From Pegoplata infirma (lineage: Eukaryota > Arthropoda > Insecta > Diptera > Anthomyiidae): a stretch of DNA of 64,000 nucleotides. A model generated the notes under the pieces. It was not told the origin of the DNA. It worked only from the letters and a program-made list of their open reading frames with translations, and searched no databases. Each line of letters begins with the position of its first letter. Position 1 is the stretch's first letter. Below are positions 31,278 to 41,499 of this stretch, piece by piece. The stretch lies in assembly GCA_963921195.1 (NCBI GenBank), contig OY992537.1, positions 68,998,040-69,062,039 of the forward strand, in the 5' to 3' direction. Made by a program: the position numbers and the translations under genes.

Positions 31278-32243
31278 CACTGTGGCCGAAATCACTGATC
31301 TAGCGGCGTTTTAGTCAAAATTAAAAAATTAAAACTGATAAATGTTTTGCACTGTATCGATTACCTATACTTTACAGAGCAAATTAACGTTTTCACTTTT
31401 GTTTTTCTCTTAATATTCGCACAGCTGTAAGCTATCAAATATGCATTTTCTGCAGCAAGTGTATTAAAGGAATTTGGTGCCTAATTACTCAGTGAGTTTT
31501 TCTTGACACTTTTAAGTCAATTGTTTACACATTTTGAGCCAAAAAGTTTTAATTGAAAGTAAAAGGTATGTTTTAACTAAAAAAATAAATGTTTGTGGCC
31601 TGTGTGTATCTAGTTTATTATTAGTTCATTATAGGAGTTTACATTTGTAATATTAACTATAGTTTCATGGACTGCAACTTTTGAAATTCGATCGTATTCG
31701 GTCCAATTCCTGTTTTGTTTATTATTTTGGGTTATTTTTGTTGTGACGTTTCAGTATGGCGTGCTAGTTCGCGCAAGTTGCTCGGTTTTTTAGGGTCCAT
31801 CTGCTGTCCAAATAAACAGTATAAACGCGATACAGACCACAATTTTCAATCGATTTGGCTGAAATTTGAAATTTAAGTTTCTTTTATCGCAAGAACAAAA
31901 CCTATTAAATTTTGACAAAATCAATCCATGTTAACCCATAGCCCCCATGTAAATGTCCCCTTCAAGTTTTACTTAAATACCCCTAACAATGGTATTCAAG
32001 ATATCCTCTTGAAATTCGACCAATAAATGTTTTTTATATTCATAAACAATCGCTCTAAATTTTAATGGAATTGGACCACCACCCTCCTAATATTCACATA
32101 AATTTCCCAAAATACATAAAAATAAATAAATATTGTTTAAAAATTAATTCTTTTTAAATTTTATAATCGCAAATAAGCATTAGTCTTTATTATTTTACAT
32201 TTCCGAATTAAGCGCCGCTAGATTGGCCATTTCGGCCACTGTG
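31278..32243. mobile_element. Transib-like non-autonomous DNA element
   Basis: A 966-bp insertion in the protease domain. Ends CACTGTGGCCGAAAT and (right end, inverted) CACAGTGGCCGAAAT; the ~32-bp inverted repeats share ATCTAGCGGCG. An exact 5-bp duplication ATATG flanks it (31273-31277 and 32244-32248). Removing the element and one ATATG restores the reading frame. A 5-bp duplication and ends starting CAC fit the Transib superfamily. No transposase was seen. Confidence 0.8.
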
Positions 32244-32248
32244 ATATG

Positions 32249-33833
32249 GTAAGAAATTGCTAAATGCGGACTTGGGCTTACGCAGAGAGTTTCCATTCAT
32301 TTTTATCATTGCAAATATTGCTTAGCCAATAATTGGAGCGGATTTCTTAAGTAAATATGGTCTTCTAATAGATATTAAGCGTAAACAATTACTAGATCCC
32401 CTAACGAATTTAGCAGTTAATGCCATATCTTCTTCGTGTAATATACCGTTGCCCAAATTATTCTCTGTTGATAATAAATACACGCGTTTATTAAAAGAAT
32501 TTCCCTCCATAGTTGCTTAACCAGATTATACCAAACCCGTTAAACATTCTACTGTACATAGATTAGTCACAGAGGGTACACTTCCATTTACAAGACCTAG
32601 AAGGTTAGACCCAATAAAATACAAAGTAGCTAAAGCAGAATTCGACTTCCTAGTCAAATCCGGTATTTGCAGGCCGTCTAATTCAAGCGTCGCTTCAGCT
32701 CTTCATCTTGTACCTAAAAAAGATCCAAATGACTGGCGTCCTTGTGGTGATTTTCGACGTCCCTTGCCACACATTCGACATCCCTTGCCACACATACAAG
32801 ACCTTAACATGAATATTCGTAATAAGAAGGTATTTTCGAAGTTAGACTTGATAAGAGCTTACCACCAGATACCAATGGCTAGTGAAGATGTTTATAAAAC
32901 TGCTATAACTACGCCTTTCGGAATGTTTGAATTTGAACGAATGCCATTTGGCTTGAGGAACTCAGCGCAAACGTTTCAACGTTTTATAAATGAAGTTTTT
33001 AAGGGATTAGATTTTGTTTTTACGTATATTGATGATGTGCTGATAGCTAGTGAAGATGAGAGTCAACATTTAAATCATTTAAGGCAAGTTTTTAAACGAT
33101 TAGATGATTATGGTCTGAATATAAAACCAGGTAAATGTATATTTGGGGTAGATAATGTAGATTTTAGTCACAATATTTCGGAAAACGGTATCCAGCCTTC
33201 AGAGGAAAAGGTTGCTGCTATCAGAAACTTTGAACGTCCCACCACTGTAAAACAGTTACAGAAATTTGTGGGCATGGTAAATTATTATCATCGTTACATT
33301 TCTAAACTAGCTCAGAAAACCTCGGTACTACATGTATTGATAAATAAATCGGTGAAAAAAAAGGTTAAAATTTTAGAGTGGAGTGATGAAGCCATTGGTG
33401 CTTTTGAAGAAGTTAAGAATTGTTTTGCATCACGTGTTCTATTAAACCATTTTAATTGCGATGCAAAGTTAACCTTAACAGGTGATGCTTCAAATGTGGC
33501 AGTTGGTGGTGTATTACATCAGGTCTTTCAGGATAAAACAGAACCTTTAGCATTTTTTTCTAAGAAGCTTACTCCATCTGAAACAAAATATAGCTCTTTT
33601 GATCGTGAACTACTTGCTATTTATTTAAATATAAAACATTTTAGATATTTATTAGAAGGGCGTCATTTTACAGTATATACCGACCATAAACCCTTGACGT
33701 TTGCAATGAATTCCAAAACTGAAAGAAGTCCCAGACAGACTCGACATTTGGAGTACATTTCCCAGTTTACCACAGTCATACAATATATACGAGGTGAGTC
33801 AAATGTAGTTGCTGATAGTCTTTCAAGACCTTA
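32249..33833 (+). pseudogene. pol: Gypsy pol: protease end, reverse transcriptase, RNase H
   Basis: The frame has stops at 32323-32325 and 32518-32520, then is open from 32764. Reverse transcriptase motifs are clear: KLDLIRAYHQI, TPFGMFEF, MPFGLRNSAQTFQR and the catalytic YIDD (33025-33036). RNase H shows GDASNVAVGGVL, FDRELLA and VYTDHKPL. Around 32758-32803 a short duplicated RHPLPHI-type segment replaces the normal stretch before the first catalytic region. The domain run is cut at 33833 by a MITE. Codon structure is well preserved, so the copy is not ancient. Confidence 0.88.
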
Positions 33834-34783
33834 CACAGAAAATAATATCCTAATTTTTTTTTTTAATTAAAAATGGATTTGATATTAAATTTAACTTCAA
33901 TTAAACATTTTAATTGATTCAATTAATGTTTTAATTGAATTCTTGACTTTACTGAAAACAAAAATAAAATAAACAAACGAAACCGGTTTTGTATGCATTA
34001 GTGTTAGTAGCCAATGAAAAAATAAAAATGCAAAAAACAACAAAAAAAACTTTTGAACTATTGTTTTGTATATTTTGGTGGTAGCAGCCAATGAATACAT
34101 AAAAACGCAAGAACAAAATTTAGTTTTATTGTTTTCTTTAAGGCGACTGGTCGTTGCGGATAAATTGTTTGCTGATAAAATTTGTACAGTTGAAACAAAA
34201 AAAAAAATAATATGATGTGTTTTGCACATTGAAATATAATACAATTTTTTTTGTTTCAACTTTACTAAAGCGACAAAAATGCATGCAATAATAAGATTTA
34301 AAAATAAAAATGTAGTTTTAAATAGTTATTGATATTTTAAAATACTACTATAATGTTTCTATGCAAAACTATACCAACTGTTTATATTTAATAAAAAAAA
34401 AAAAATCTTAATAATAAAAAACAAAAAATTCTATGTTTATTTATTTTAGGGCATTTTTTGAAGTTTAACTTTAAAATTAAATTGAGTTTTGGTCTTTTTT
34501 CAATTAAACATTTTATGTGAATCAATAAATCTATATTATTGATTTTTAATTTAATATTATTTTTTTTTTTTAGTTTATTTAATTACAATTTTAATTGGTT
34601 TTCCATTTTATTTTTAATTAAAACTTTAATTGATTCAATTAACAATTTAATTAAGTTTTAAAACTGTTTTCAAACAAAATGAGTAATTAATATGCGCATT
34701 TTCGTGATACGTCCGAAATCAATTATTTTTTTAATTGAATCAACGAATTTCGTAATTGAAATTCATTTTTATTTTTTTCTGTG
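33834..34783. mobile_element. TA-flanked MITE, family R, copy 2 (950 bp)
   Basis: Ends CACAGAAAATAATA and inverted CACAGAAAAAAATAAA, flanked by TA (33832-33833 and 34784-34785). Excising it with one TA restores the pol reading frame. The body has AATTNAATCAATTAAA words. The 120-residue minus-strand frame in it is spurious. Confidence 0.85.
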
Positions 34784-36057
34784 TACGATGTAGACGTTAT
34801 TGAGAACACTGATTTGAATTTAAAAGTATTACACCAAGAGCAACAAGCTGATTTAGAAATCAAGGATCTAGTGGAGGATCAAACCCAAGGTGGCAATCTT
34901 AAATTAATTGAAGTTCCGTTAATAAATTCAAATATTTGGTGTGAAATGTCTCATGACAATCCCCGACCTTATGTTCCCATGTCGCTTCGGAAAGTTGTTT
35001 TCACAAAATTGCATGGAATTTCTCATCCGGGTACAAGAGCAACGAAACGTCTTATTACTCAAAAATATTTTTGGCCAAAAATGAGTAAGTAAATTAACGA
35101 ATAGTCAAGAGAATGTCTGAATTGTCAACAGTCCAAAGTTCATAAACATACAAGATCAGCTATCGTTAAAATTTCTATACCGAAAACCCGGTTTGAACAT
35201 ATTCATATGGATATTGTTGGACCTCTTCCATCTTCTCGGGGTTATAGGTATTTACTAACCATTATAGATCGTTTTTCACGTTGGCCAGAGGCGTATCCTC
35301 TAGGGGAAATCACAGCAACAGCAGTATTTCATATCGAGATTTGGTGTACCGTTAAATATAACAACGGATCAAGGTGGGCAGTTTACCTCCCAAATGTTCG
35401 CAGAATTATCCAAGTTTTTAGGAAGTCAAAATATCGTTACCTCCCCGTATCACCCGCAAGCTAACGGAATGATAGAAAGGTTCCATAGACAATTGAAAAC
35501 TGCTTTGATGGCTAGGGCAAATTCGTCACAATGGTATGATGAGCTCCCCATAGCCTTACTGGGATTGCGATCTGTTTACAAAGAAGACATACCAGCTACT
35601 CCAGCAGAAATGGTCTATGGACAAAATCTACGATTACCTGGGGAAATAGTTGTTGCACAAAATGAATTCGACGCTACAGATGTTTTATTTAAGTTAAAAA
35701 AATCATTTTAAAAATGTAAGATCAAATATTAGCCATCATAGGGATTCTGAGTCTGGATTGCATATTCCAAAGGATCTACAGAGTTGTAAATTTGTATTTC
35801 TGCGTGTTATTAATAAAAGATCGTTGCAACAACCATATGAAGGGCCTTACCGAGTGGTTGAAAAAGATAAGAAGAACTTTAAAATTGAGAAAGACAATGG
35901 AATTGTTTCAGTTCCTATTGATCGAATTAAACCGGCTATTGTTGAAAACACTCTACAGAATACTACCACAAACAACACAACACGACAAACAAAAAAAGTT
36001 ACTTTTAATTTATTAGACGTTAATCTTTTTCGAAGGGGGAGTATTGTAGCGACATAA
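34784..36057 (+). pseudogene. Gypsy integrase, broken
   Basis: The zinc-binding region has HGISHPGTRATKR, then, past two in-frame stops (35090-35092 and 35102-35104), CLNCQQSKV. The catalytic core keeps all three acidic positions: MDIVGPLP (35207), TTDQGGQF (about 35363) and NGMIERFHR (about 35466). Frameshifts occur near 35325-35335 and at the A-run near 35700-35712. The C-terminal part with LRVINKRSLQQPYEGPYRV runs to 36057. No envelope gene follows. Confidence 0.87.
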
Positions 36058-36240
36058 ACCCTACTTTACTTTGTACATTTTTAAAATTAAGTTTTCCTAG
36101 ATTTAATATTTTTATAAATGAGTTTTGAAAAAGAAAATTTAGTCATTCGGTTTTCAACTTTTAACAAAATAAATTGTAACCAATTTTTATATAAAATATC
36201 AAATTAAGTAATTTAAATTAATTACCACCAATCCCACACT
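36031..36240 (+). mobile_element. Polypurine tract and partial 3' LTR
   Basis: GAAGGGGGAGTA (36033-36043) is a polypurine tract. The LTR would begin TGTAGCGACA at 36045, as in related elements. About 200 bp follow before DINE C sequence resumes. No 5' LTR partner exists in the window, so the right boundary is uncertain. Confidence 0.5.
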
Positions 36241-37003
36241 CTTTAGTTTTGGCTCAAATGACTCTAATAACCGTATTATAGAAGGTATAGTTTTGAAATT
36301 TGGAAGGTAAACATGTTTTGTCTTCACAAATCATCATTCCGAATTTCAAAGAAATCGGACCAGTTCTTCTTGTAGCCCCCATACAAACCACCTTCCCGAT
36401 TTTCGCATAAATGTCTCAAAAGTCATGAAAATAGAAAATGTTTAATTAAAATTTTGTTTGTGTATGTTAAACGCGTACTTAAATAACCTTATCAAACCTG
36501 ATAATCATCGGACCAGTTTTGGACTCAGGCCCCTTGTGAAAATTTCGCCCGATATTTAGTTAAAGCGGTTTATTGTCATCAAATAGAAGCCTATTTCACT
36601 CAAATTTGATTTGTGAGTGTTTTTTACACTTATTAAAGATTTTACAACATATAGATCTAATCGGTCCATGAGATCCATTTTCCGGGAAACTCTGGTGTAG
36701 GGTATTATATGGTCGGTCTTGACCGACTATAACTTTCTTACTTGTTTTACCATATTTTTCTTTTAAATTTGGCACCTAAAATGTCAATAAAAAGCTGCCA
36801 ATTATGAAAAATTAAGTTTTTCTTATTTTTACAGGTACTTAATCTACAATATCCAATCTACAATATCCAAAAAATAAATTTTTCGATTTTTTAAAAATAC
36901 TTGTGAAAATAATTAAAAATTAAAAAAAAAAATGTTATTTTTTGACTAATTTTTCCTGAAAATATAAGAAATTTCTTGTGTAGCCTCCTTCGTAATTCTC
37001 ATA

Positions 37004-38700
37004 CACTCAAAAAAAAAAGTTTGTAAATTTACAAGTAAAAGGTCTTGTAATTCTATTTTACTAATATTTTTGTCTTTTTACAAAAATTGTTGTATATTTA
37101 ATAAAACGAAAACTACAGTTTGCTTTGTAATTTTACTATTATATGTTGGTAAATTTATTTTACAAATTTTTTAGGTAAATTTACAAAAAAGTGAATTATT
37201 TTACAAATTAAAAAAATATTACAAGGTGTTTAGTTTTTTTACACAAGAAAACTGTAATTGTACAACATAATTTTACTTGATGTTATTTAGTCTTTTTACC
37301 AAAAAAATGTTTTATTACAAACATTTTTTTTTAAGATCGTTTACAAGGTTTTCAGTTTGAAATGTATGTATTGAAAAGTACAAAATTCCAATATAATTTT
37401 ACAAAACTTATTTTATTACTAGAATTAATGTTGTTTTACAAAAAAAATTAATTATTCAACAATAGGACACGCAAAAATTTTCTAAGTTCAGATTTTTTTT
37501 TTGCGTTTTGGAGTAAAAAATTTAGTTACAAATAATTTTTTATAAATAATTTTTACACCATTTTTTTGGTAATTTTCGTTAAGTAAAATACCACAATTTT
37601 TATGTGTTTCTACTATATAATTGTTCTAGTTTTTTTTTTTTTGTATTTTTACCATTTTTTTGGTGATTTTACCATATTTTTTTGGTAATTTTTTTTTAAA
37701 TTTGGTAACTAAAATGTCAATAGAAAGCTGCCAATTATGAAAAATCAAATTTTTCTTATTTTAACTGGTACTTAAACATCCAATCTACAATATTCAAAAT
37801 TTTTTTTTCCGATTTTTTAAAAATACTTGTGAAAATAATTAAAAAACAAAAAAAATGCTATTTTTTGACTAATTTTTCCTGAAAATATAAGAAATTTCTT
37901 GTGTAGCCTCCTTCGCAATTCTCATATGTTCTACTTAAGACAAACGAAATGTCGAAAAAAAAATAAAAAAGTGCAGTGTTATACATTAAAAAGTTTGTTA
38001 AAAGTGCTCAAGTGAAAAAAAATCATTTCAGGTTGTTGAAGTGCTACTCCAGCTGCCGATGAAGGAAAAATAAGATGCACCAATGGAAAAAACCTTTAAA
38101 TTTACAAAACCAATATGTAAATAAACCAATTTTTTTGTAAATTTACAAAACAAATATGAAAATTTAAAAAACAAAATTGTATACTTACGAAAAAAGTTGT
38201 AATTTTACAAAAATGAAATAGAAAATATAAAAACAATATTGTAAATTTACAAATTTTATGGTTAAACTACTGTTTTTACGGCAAAAAAATAAGGAAAAAT
38301 GGTACATATACAATAAAAATTGTAAATTTACCACTTTTTATTGTAAATATACAAGTTTTTTGCATAAAAAACAGTAGTTTAACCAAATAATTTGTTAATC
38401 TACAATTTATTTTTTTCATTTTCTATTTTTCCTTGTAAAATAACAACCTTTTTCTGTAAGTTTACAATTTTGTTTTGTAAATTTACCAAATTTTTTGCAA
38501 ATTTACAAAAAAAATGTTCACCTCGAAGATGATACATATTTTACAAAAAAAAATTGTAAATTTACATTTTCTTTTGTTAAATCAATTTACAAATTATCCC
38601 CGTAACTTTACGGGGATTCTTGCTAGTACATATTTTACAAAACCTGCCCCGTAATATCACGGGGATTTTATGTCATTTTACAAACATTTTTTTTTGAGTG
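37004..38700 (+). mobile_element. Family A element, copy A4, nested in A3
   Basis: A 1,697-bp full copy inserted at CTCATATGTTC of A3 (the intact site is seen in A1 at 22070). TA is duplicated at 37002-37003 and 38701-38702. Nearly collinear with A1. Confidence 0.9.
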
Positions 38701-39645
38701 TATGTTCTACTTAAGAAAAACGAAATGTCGAAAAAAATAAAAAAGTGCAGTGTTATACATAAAAAAGTTTGTTAAAGGTGTTCAAGTGAAAAAAAAAAAA
38801 TCATTTCAGGTTGTTGAAGTGCTACTCCAGCTGCCGAAGAAGGAAAAATAAGATGCAACATTGGAAAAAAAACTTTAAATTTACAAAACAAATATGTAAA
38901 TAAACCAATTTTTTTGTAAATTTACAAAACAAATATGAAAATTAAAAAAACAAAATTGTATACTTACGAAAAAAGTTGTAATTTTACAAAAATGAAGTAG
39001 AAAATACAAAAACAATATTGTAAATTTACAAATTTTTTGGTTAAACTACTGTTTTTACGGCAAAAAAATTAGAAAAAATGGTATATATAGAATAAAAATT
39101 GTAAATTTACCACTTTTTATTGTAAATATACAAGTTTTTTGCCATAAAAAAAAAAAAGTAGTTTAACCAAACAATTTGTAAATTTACAATTTTGGTTTTT
39201 GATTTTCTACTTTATTTTGTAAATTTACAAATTTTTTTGTAAGTTTACAATTTTTTTTGTAAATATACGTGTTTTTCAATATTTTTTTGCGGTAAAAACA
39301 GTAGTTTAACCAAATAATTTGTTAATCTACAATTTATTTTTTTCATTTTCTATTTTTTCTTTGTAAAATAACAACCTTTTTCTGTAAGTTTACAATTTTG
39401 TTTTGTAAATTTACCAAATTTTTTGTAAATTTACAAAAAAATGTTCACCTCGAAGTTAATATTTTACAAAAAAAAAATGTAAATTTACATTTTCTTTTGT
39501 TAAATCAATTTACAAATTATCCCCGTAACATTACGGGTACATATTTTACAAAACCTGCCCCGTAAAATCACTGGGATTTTATGTCATTTTACAAACTTTT
39601 TTTTTTGAGTGTACAGATTTGTTTCAGTGTATGTATAGTACTTAC

Positions 39646-39888
39646 CGTTCTCTATTGTTTTCCAATAAATCAATGCGCAATTTCAAAGTATCAATTGATT
39701 TTTTAACACTGTCTATTTGAACGAAAAAATTCAAATACATTTCTTCTATGTCGTTAAGTTCTGAATTCTACAAAATAATTTTAGTATCGTGCTAAAAAAA
39801 ATATCTTAATTTTTGATATCAGATTTATTTAAATACTTACCACATATGTAATTGTACACAAAATAAAAAATATTTGCTTTATATACAT
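39646..39888 (-). CDS. Secreted helical protein, paralogue 2, exons 1 and 2
   Basis: Exon 1 is 39888-39841 (48 bp), MYIKQIFFILCTITYV, a signal peptide. The intron is 39840-39768 (73 bp, GTAAGT...TTTTGTAG, phase 0). Exon 2 is 39767-39646 (122 bp), beginning NSELNDIEEMYLNFFVQ and ending LRIDLLENNRE, then a donor GTAAGT with two spare bases. The mature part is charged and helix-prone, with no cysteine. Exon lengths, phases and splice sites are identical to paralogue 1, with only a handful of residue changes, so the coding call is firm even though each exon is tiny. The next exon must lie beyond the 10.7 kb A3 insertion, which begins 35 bp after the donor. Function unknown; probably extracellular. 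Confidence 0.75.
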
Positions 39889-40025
39889 TTTGCAAATGAT
39901 CTTCTTTTGAGAAAAACAAAATTAGAAATGATTGAAAATTTTAAATCAATAAATTTTAAGAGATAAGAAACTTAATTTAAATACTTGAATTAAAATAGGC
40001 TTTTCAAAAAATCAACATTTGGCAA

Positions 40026-40033
40026 AACCGGTT
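40026..40033 (-). promoter_or_regulatory. Conserved AACCGGTT motif upstream of paralogue 2
   Basis: 138 bp upstream of the ATG. It is the last well-conserved block between the paralogues before they diverge. A Grainyhead-type site by sequence; inferred. Confidence 0.35.
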
Positions 40034-40264
40034 TCTCCCCTGCAGATAACGTGTGACTCTCGATCCGAAAGCACCTATCCCTTGACTGATGAAAACGGGG
40101 CATATCACTAAAATGACTATCACGTTTGAATCATGATAATGTTTTGCTGCATAAATAGTTGTTCTTTCCAAACTAAAATTTTTCTAGAAAAAATAACGAT
40201 TTATTAATTTGTAATTCCATGCAAAATGCATTGAAATATTTGCCGAGAACCCCATAATGTTTGT

Positions 40265-41100
40265 ATATTACACCGCTCTACAAATCTAAGGTGTGTCGCT
40301 GCGTTTTGGATGAAACCAAAGAAAGTTGATAGGTTTTGGTGCCCCGATTCCAAAACCGTCACTCAAATTGTTCTATCACGTCACAATTTTGAGAAAATCG
40401 CGGCTAAAGTGTCAAAAAAGGCCCATTTTGACCATTTTTGAAGGCCTATAAAATAAGATCCTGACATGCATAAGACTAGGTATCAAGCTCATTCGAAAGT
40501 CTGTGATTTTCTCATTCAGACAAGATCAAATTTTCTTGGAATTTAATTTTCTAAAATTGTAAAAAAATCATTTGCAACAAGTGCGGTAATCTAAAATTTA
40601 CGTATGAGTTTGTATGGAAATTTGTTAAAAAACACTGTGTAAATAAACTAAGGTGTTTATTCATAAAACCTGAAATATATTTAAAGTAGGTTTATTTGAC
40701 AGATATTGCAGGAATAATTGTCAAATAAACCTACAATAAGTCTGTTATAAGTATTATGAATAAGAGCCTAAATATTTAAAATATGGAAAGTTTTTTGTTA
40801 ATGATTTTTTACCGTTTTAAAAAATTAAATTTTAAGACCATATCATCTTATCTTTAAGAGAAAATTACAAACTTTTGAATAAGCTTGATACCAAATCATT
40901 CGCATGTCAGGATATTATTTTATAAGCTCTTAAAATGGGTCAAAAATGCGCTTTTTTGGCTCTTTAACCGCCAATTACTCAAAATCCTGACGTGATGGAC
41001 AAATTTGAGCTTCGTATTTGGATTCAGCGCTACAAAATCTATCCCAATCACTAACCAGAATCCAATACGCATTTTCTTGTTGAGCTGTGTTATTTATCCG
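40265..41100. mobile_element. Family K foldback-like repeat
   Basis: It begins near ACACCGCTCTACAAATCTAAGG and ends around TTGAGCTGTGTTAT. Internal inverted parts are 'gtgtcaaaaaaggcccattttgacc' against 'gggtcaaaaatgcgcttttttgg' and 'gcataagactaggtatcaagc' against 'gcttgataccaaatcattc'. Related to 54640 and 58235-59367. A small MITE is inserted at 40657-40763. Confidence 0.6.
40657..40763. mobile_element. Small MITE, family L, copy 2
   Basis: A 107-bp hairpin with TTATTCATAA / TTATGAATAA ends and inner AGTAGGTTTATTTGAC arms, as at 12312-12420. Confidence 0.8.
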
Positions 41101-41134
41101 TAAAAGTGTCTAAGAATTTCTGGTGATGACAAAA

Positions 41135-41475
41135 AATATTATTGAAAAAAAAAAAAAAAAAAATATTGACGAAAAAATATTGATGAAAAAAATATTGATG
41201 AAAAAAATATTTATGAAAAAAATATTGATAAGAAAAATATTTACGAAAAAAAAATTTTGCTGAAAAAAAAATAATGATGAAAAAGAAAATATTAATGAAA
41301 AAAAATATTGATGAAAAAAAATATTGATGGAAAAAAAATTTATGACAAAAAATATTATTGAAAAAAAAAAATATTGACGAAAAAAAATATTGATGAAAAA
41401 AATATTTATGAAAAAAATATTGATAAGAAAAATATTTACGAAAAAAAGAATTTTGCTGAAAAAAAAAATAACATT
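41135..41475. repeat. ~15-bp satellite, left array
   Basis: Units of GAAAAAAATATTGAT with variants. A sub-block of about 190 bp is itself duplicated. It explains the Phe/Ile-rich 127-residue minus-strand frame. Confidence 0.9.
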
Positions 41476-41499
41476 ATTAGTGAAATCAATCATGAATAT

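Larger units (their letters stand above)
30183..36746 (+). mobile_element. DINE-type element, family C, carrying a gypsy fragment
   Basis: Left part 30183-30338: TATACCCTACACCACACTGC, core, then a GTCC array. Right part about 36240-36746, ending GGTGTAGGGTATTATATGGT and GTCGGTCTTGACCGACTATA-ACTTTCTTACTTGTTTT, with a terminal hairpin. The gypsy sequence begins immediately after the GTCC array. The right part contains 'gaatttcaaagaaatcggacc' motifs typical of these elements. Confidence 0.75.
28889..39611 (+). mobile_element. Family A element, copy A3, host of the nest
   Basis: Left end CACTCAAAAAAAAAGTTTG after TA (28887-28888); right end TTTTTTTTGAGTG at 39611 before TA (39612-39613). Its own sequence is 28889-29600, a short piece 30155-30182, 36747-37003 and 38701-39611. 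The rest is later insertions: a DINE B copy, a DINE C copy with the gypsy element, and copy A4. It sits in intron 2 (downstream of exon 2) of paralogue 2. Confidence 0.85.

Noticed and set aside
30339..36240. Endogenous retrovirus (errantivirus) with envelope
   Set aside because: No third open frame follows integrase. The LTR begins at once after the pol stop region, and the gag knuckle type fits a non-viral Ty3/gypsy clade.
41110..41493. 127-residue Phe/Ile-rich frame resembling a membrane protein
   Set aside because: Pure translation of a ~15-bp AT satellite.
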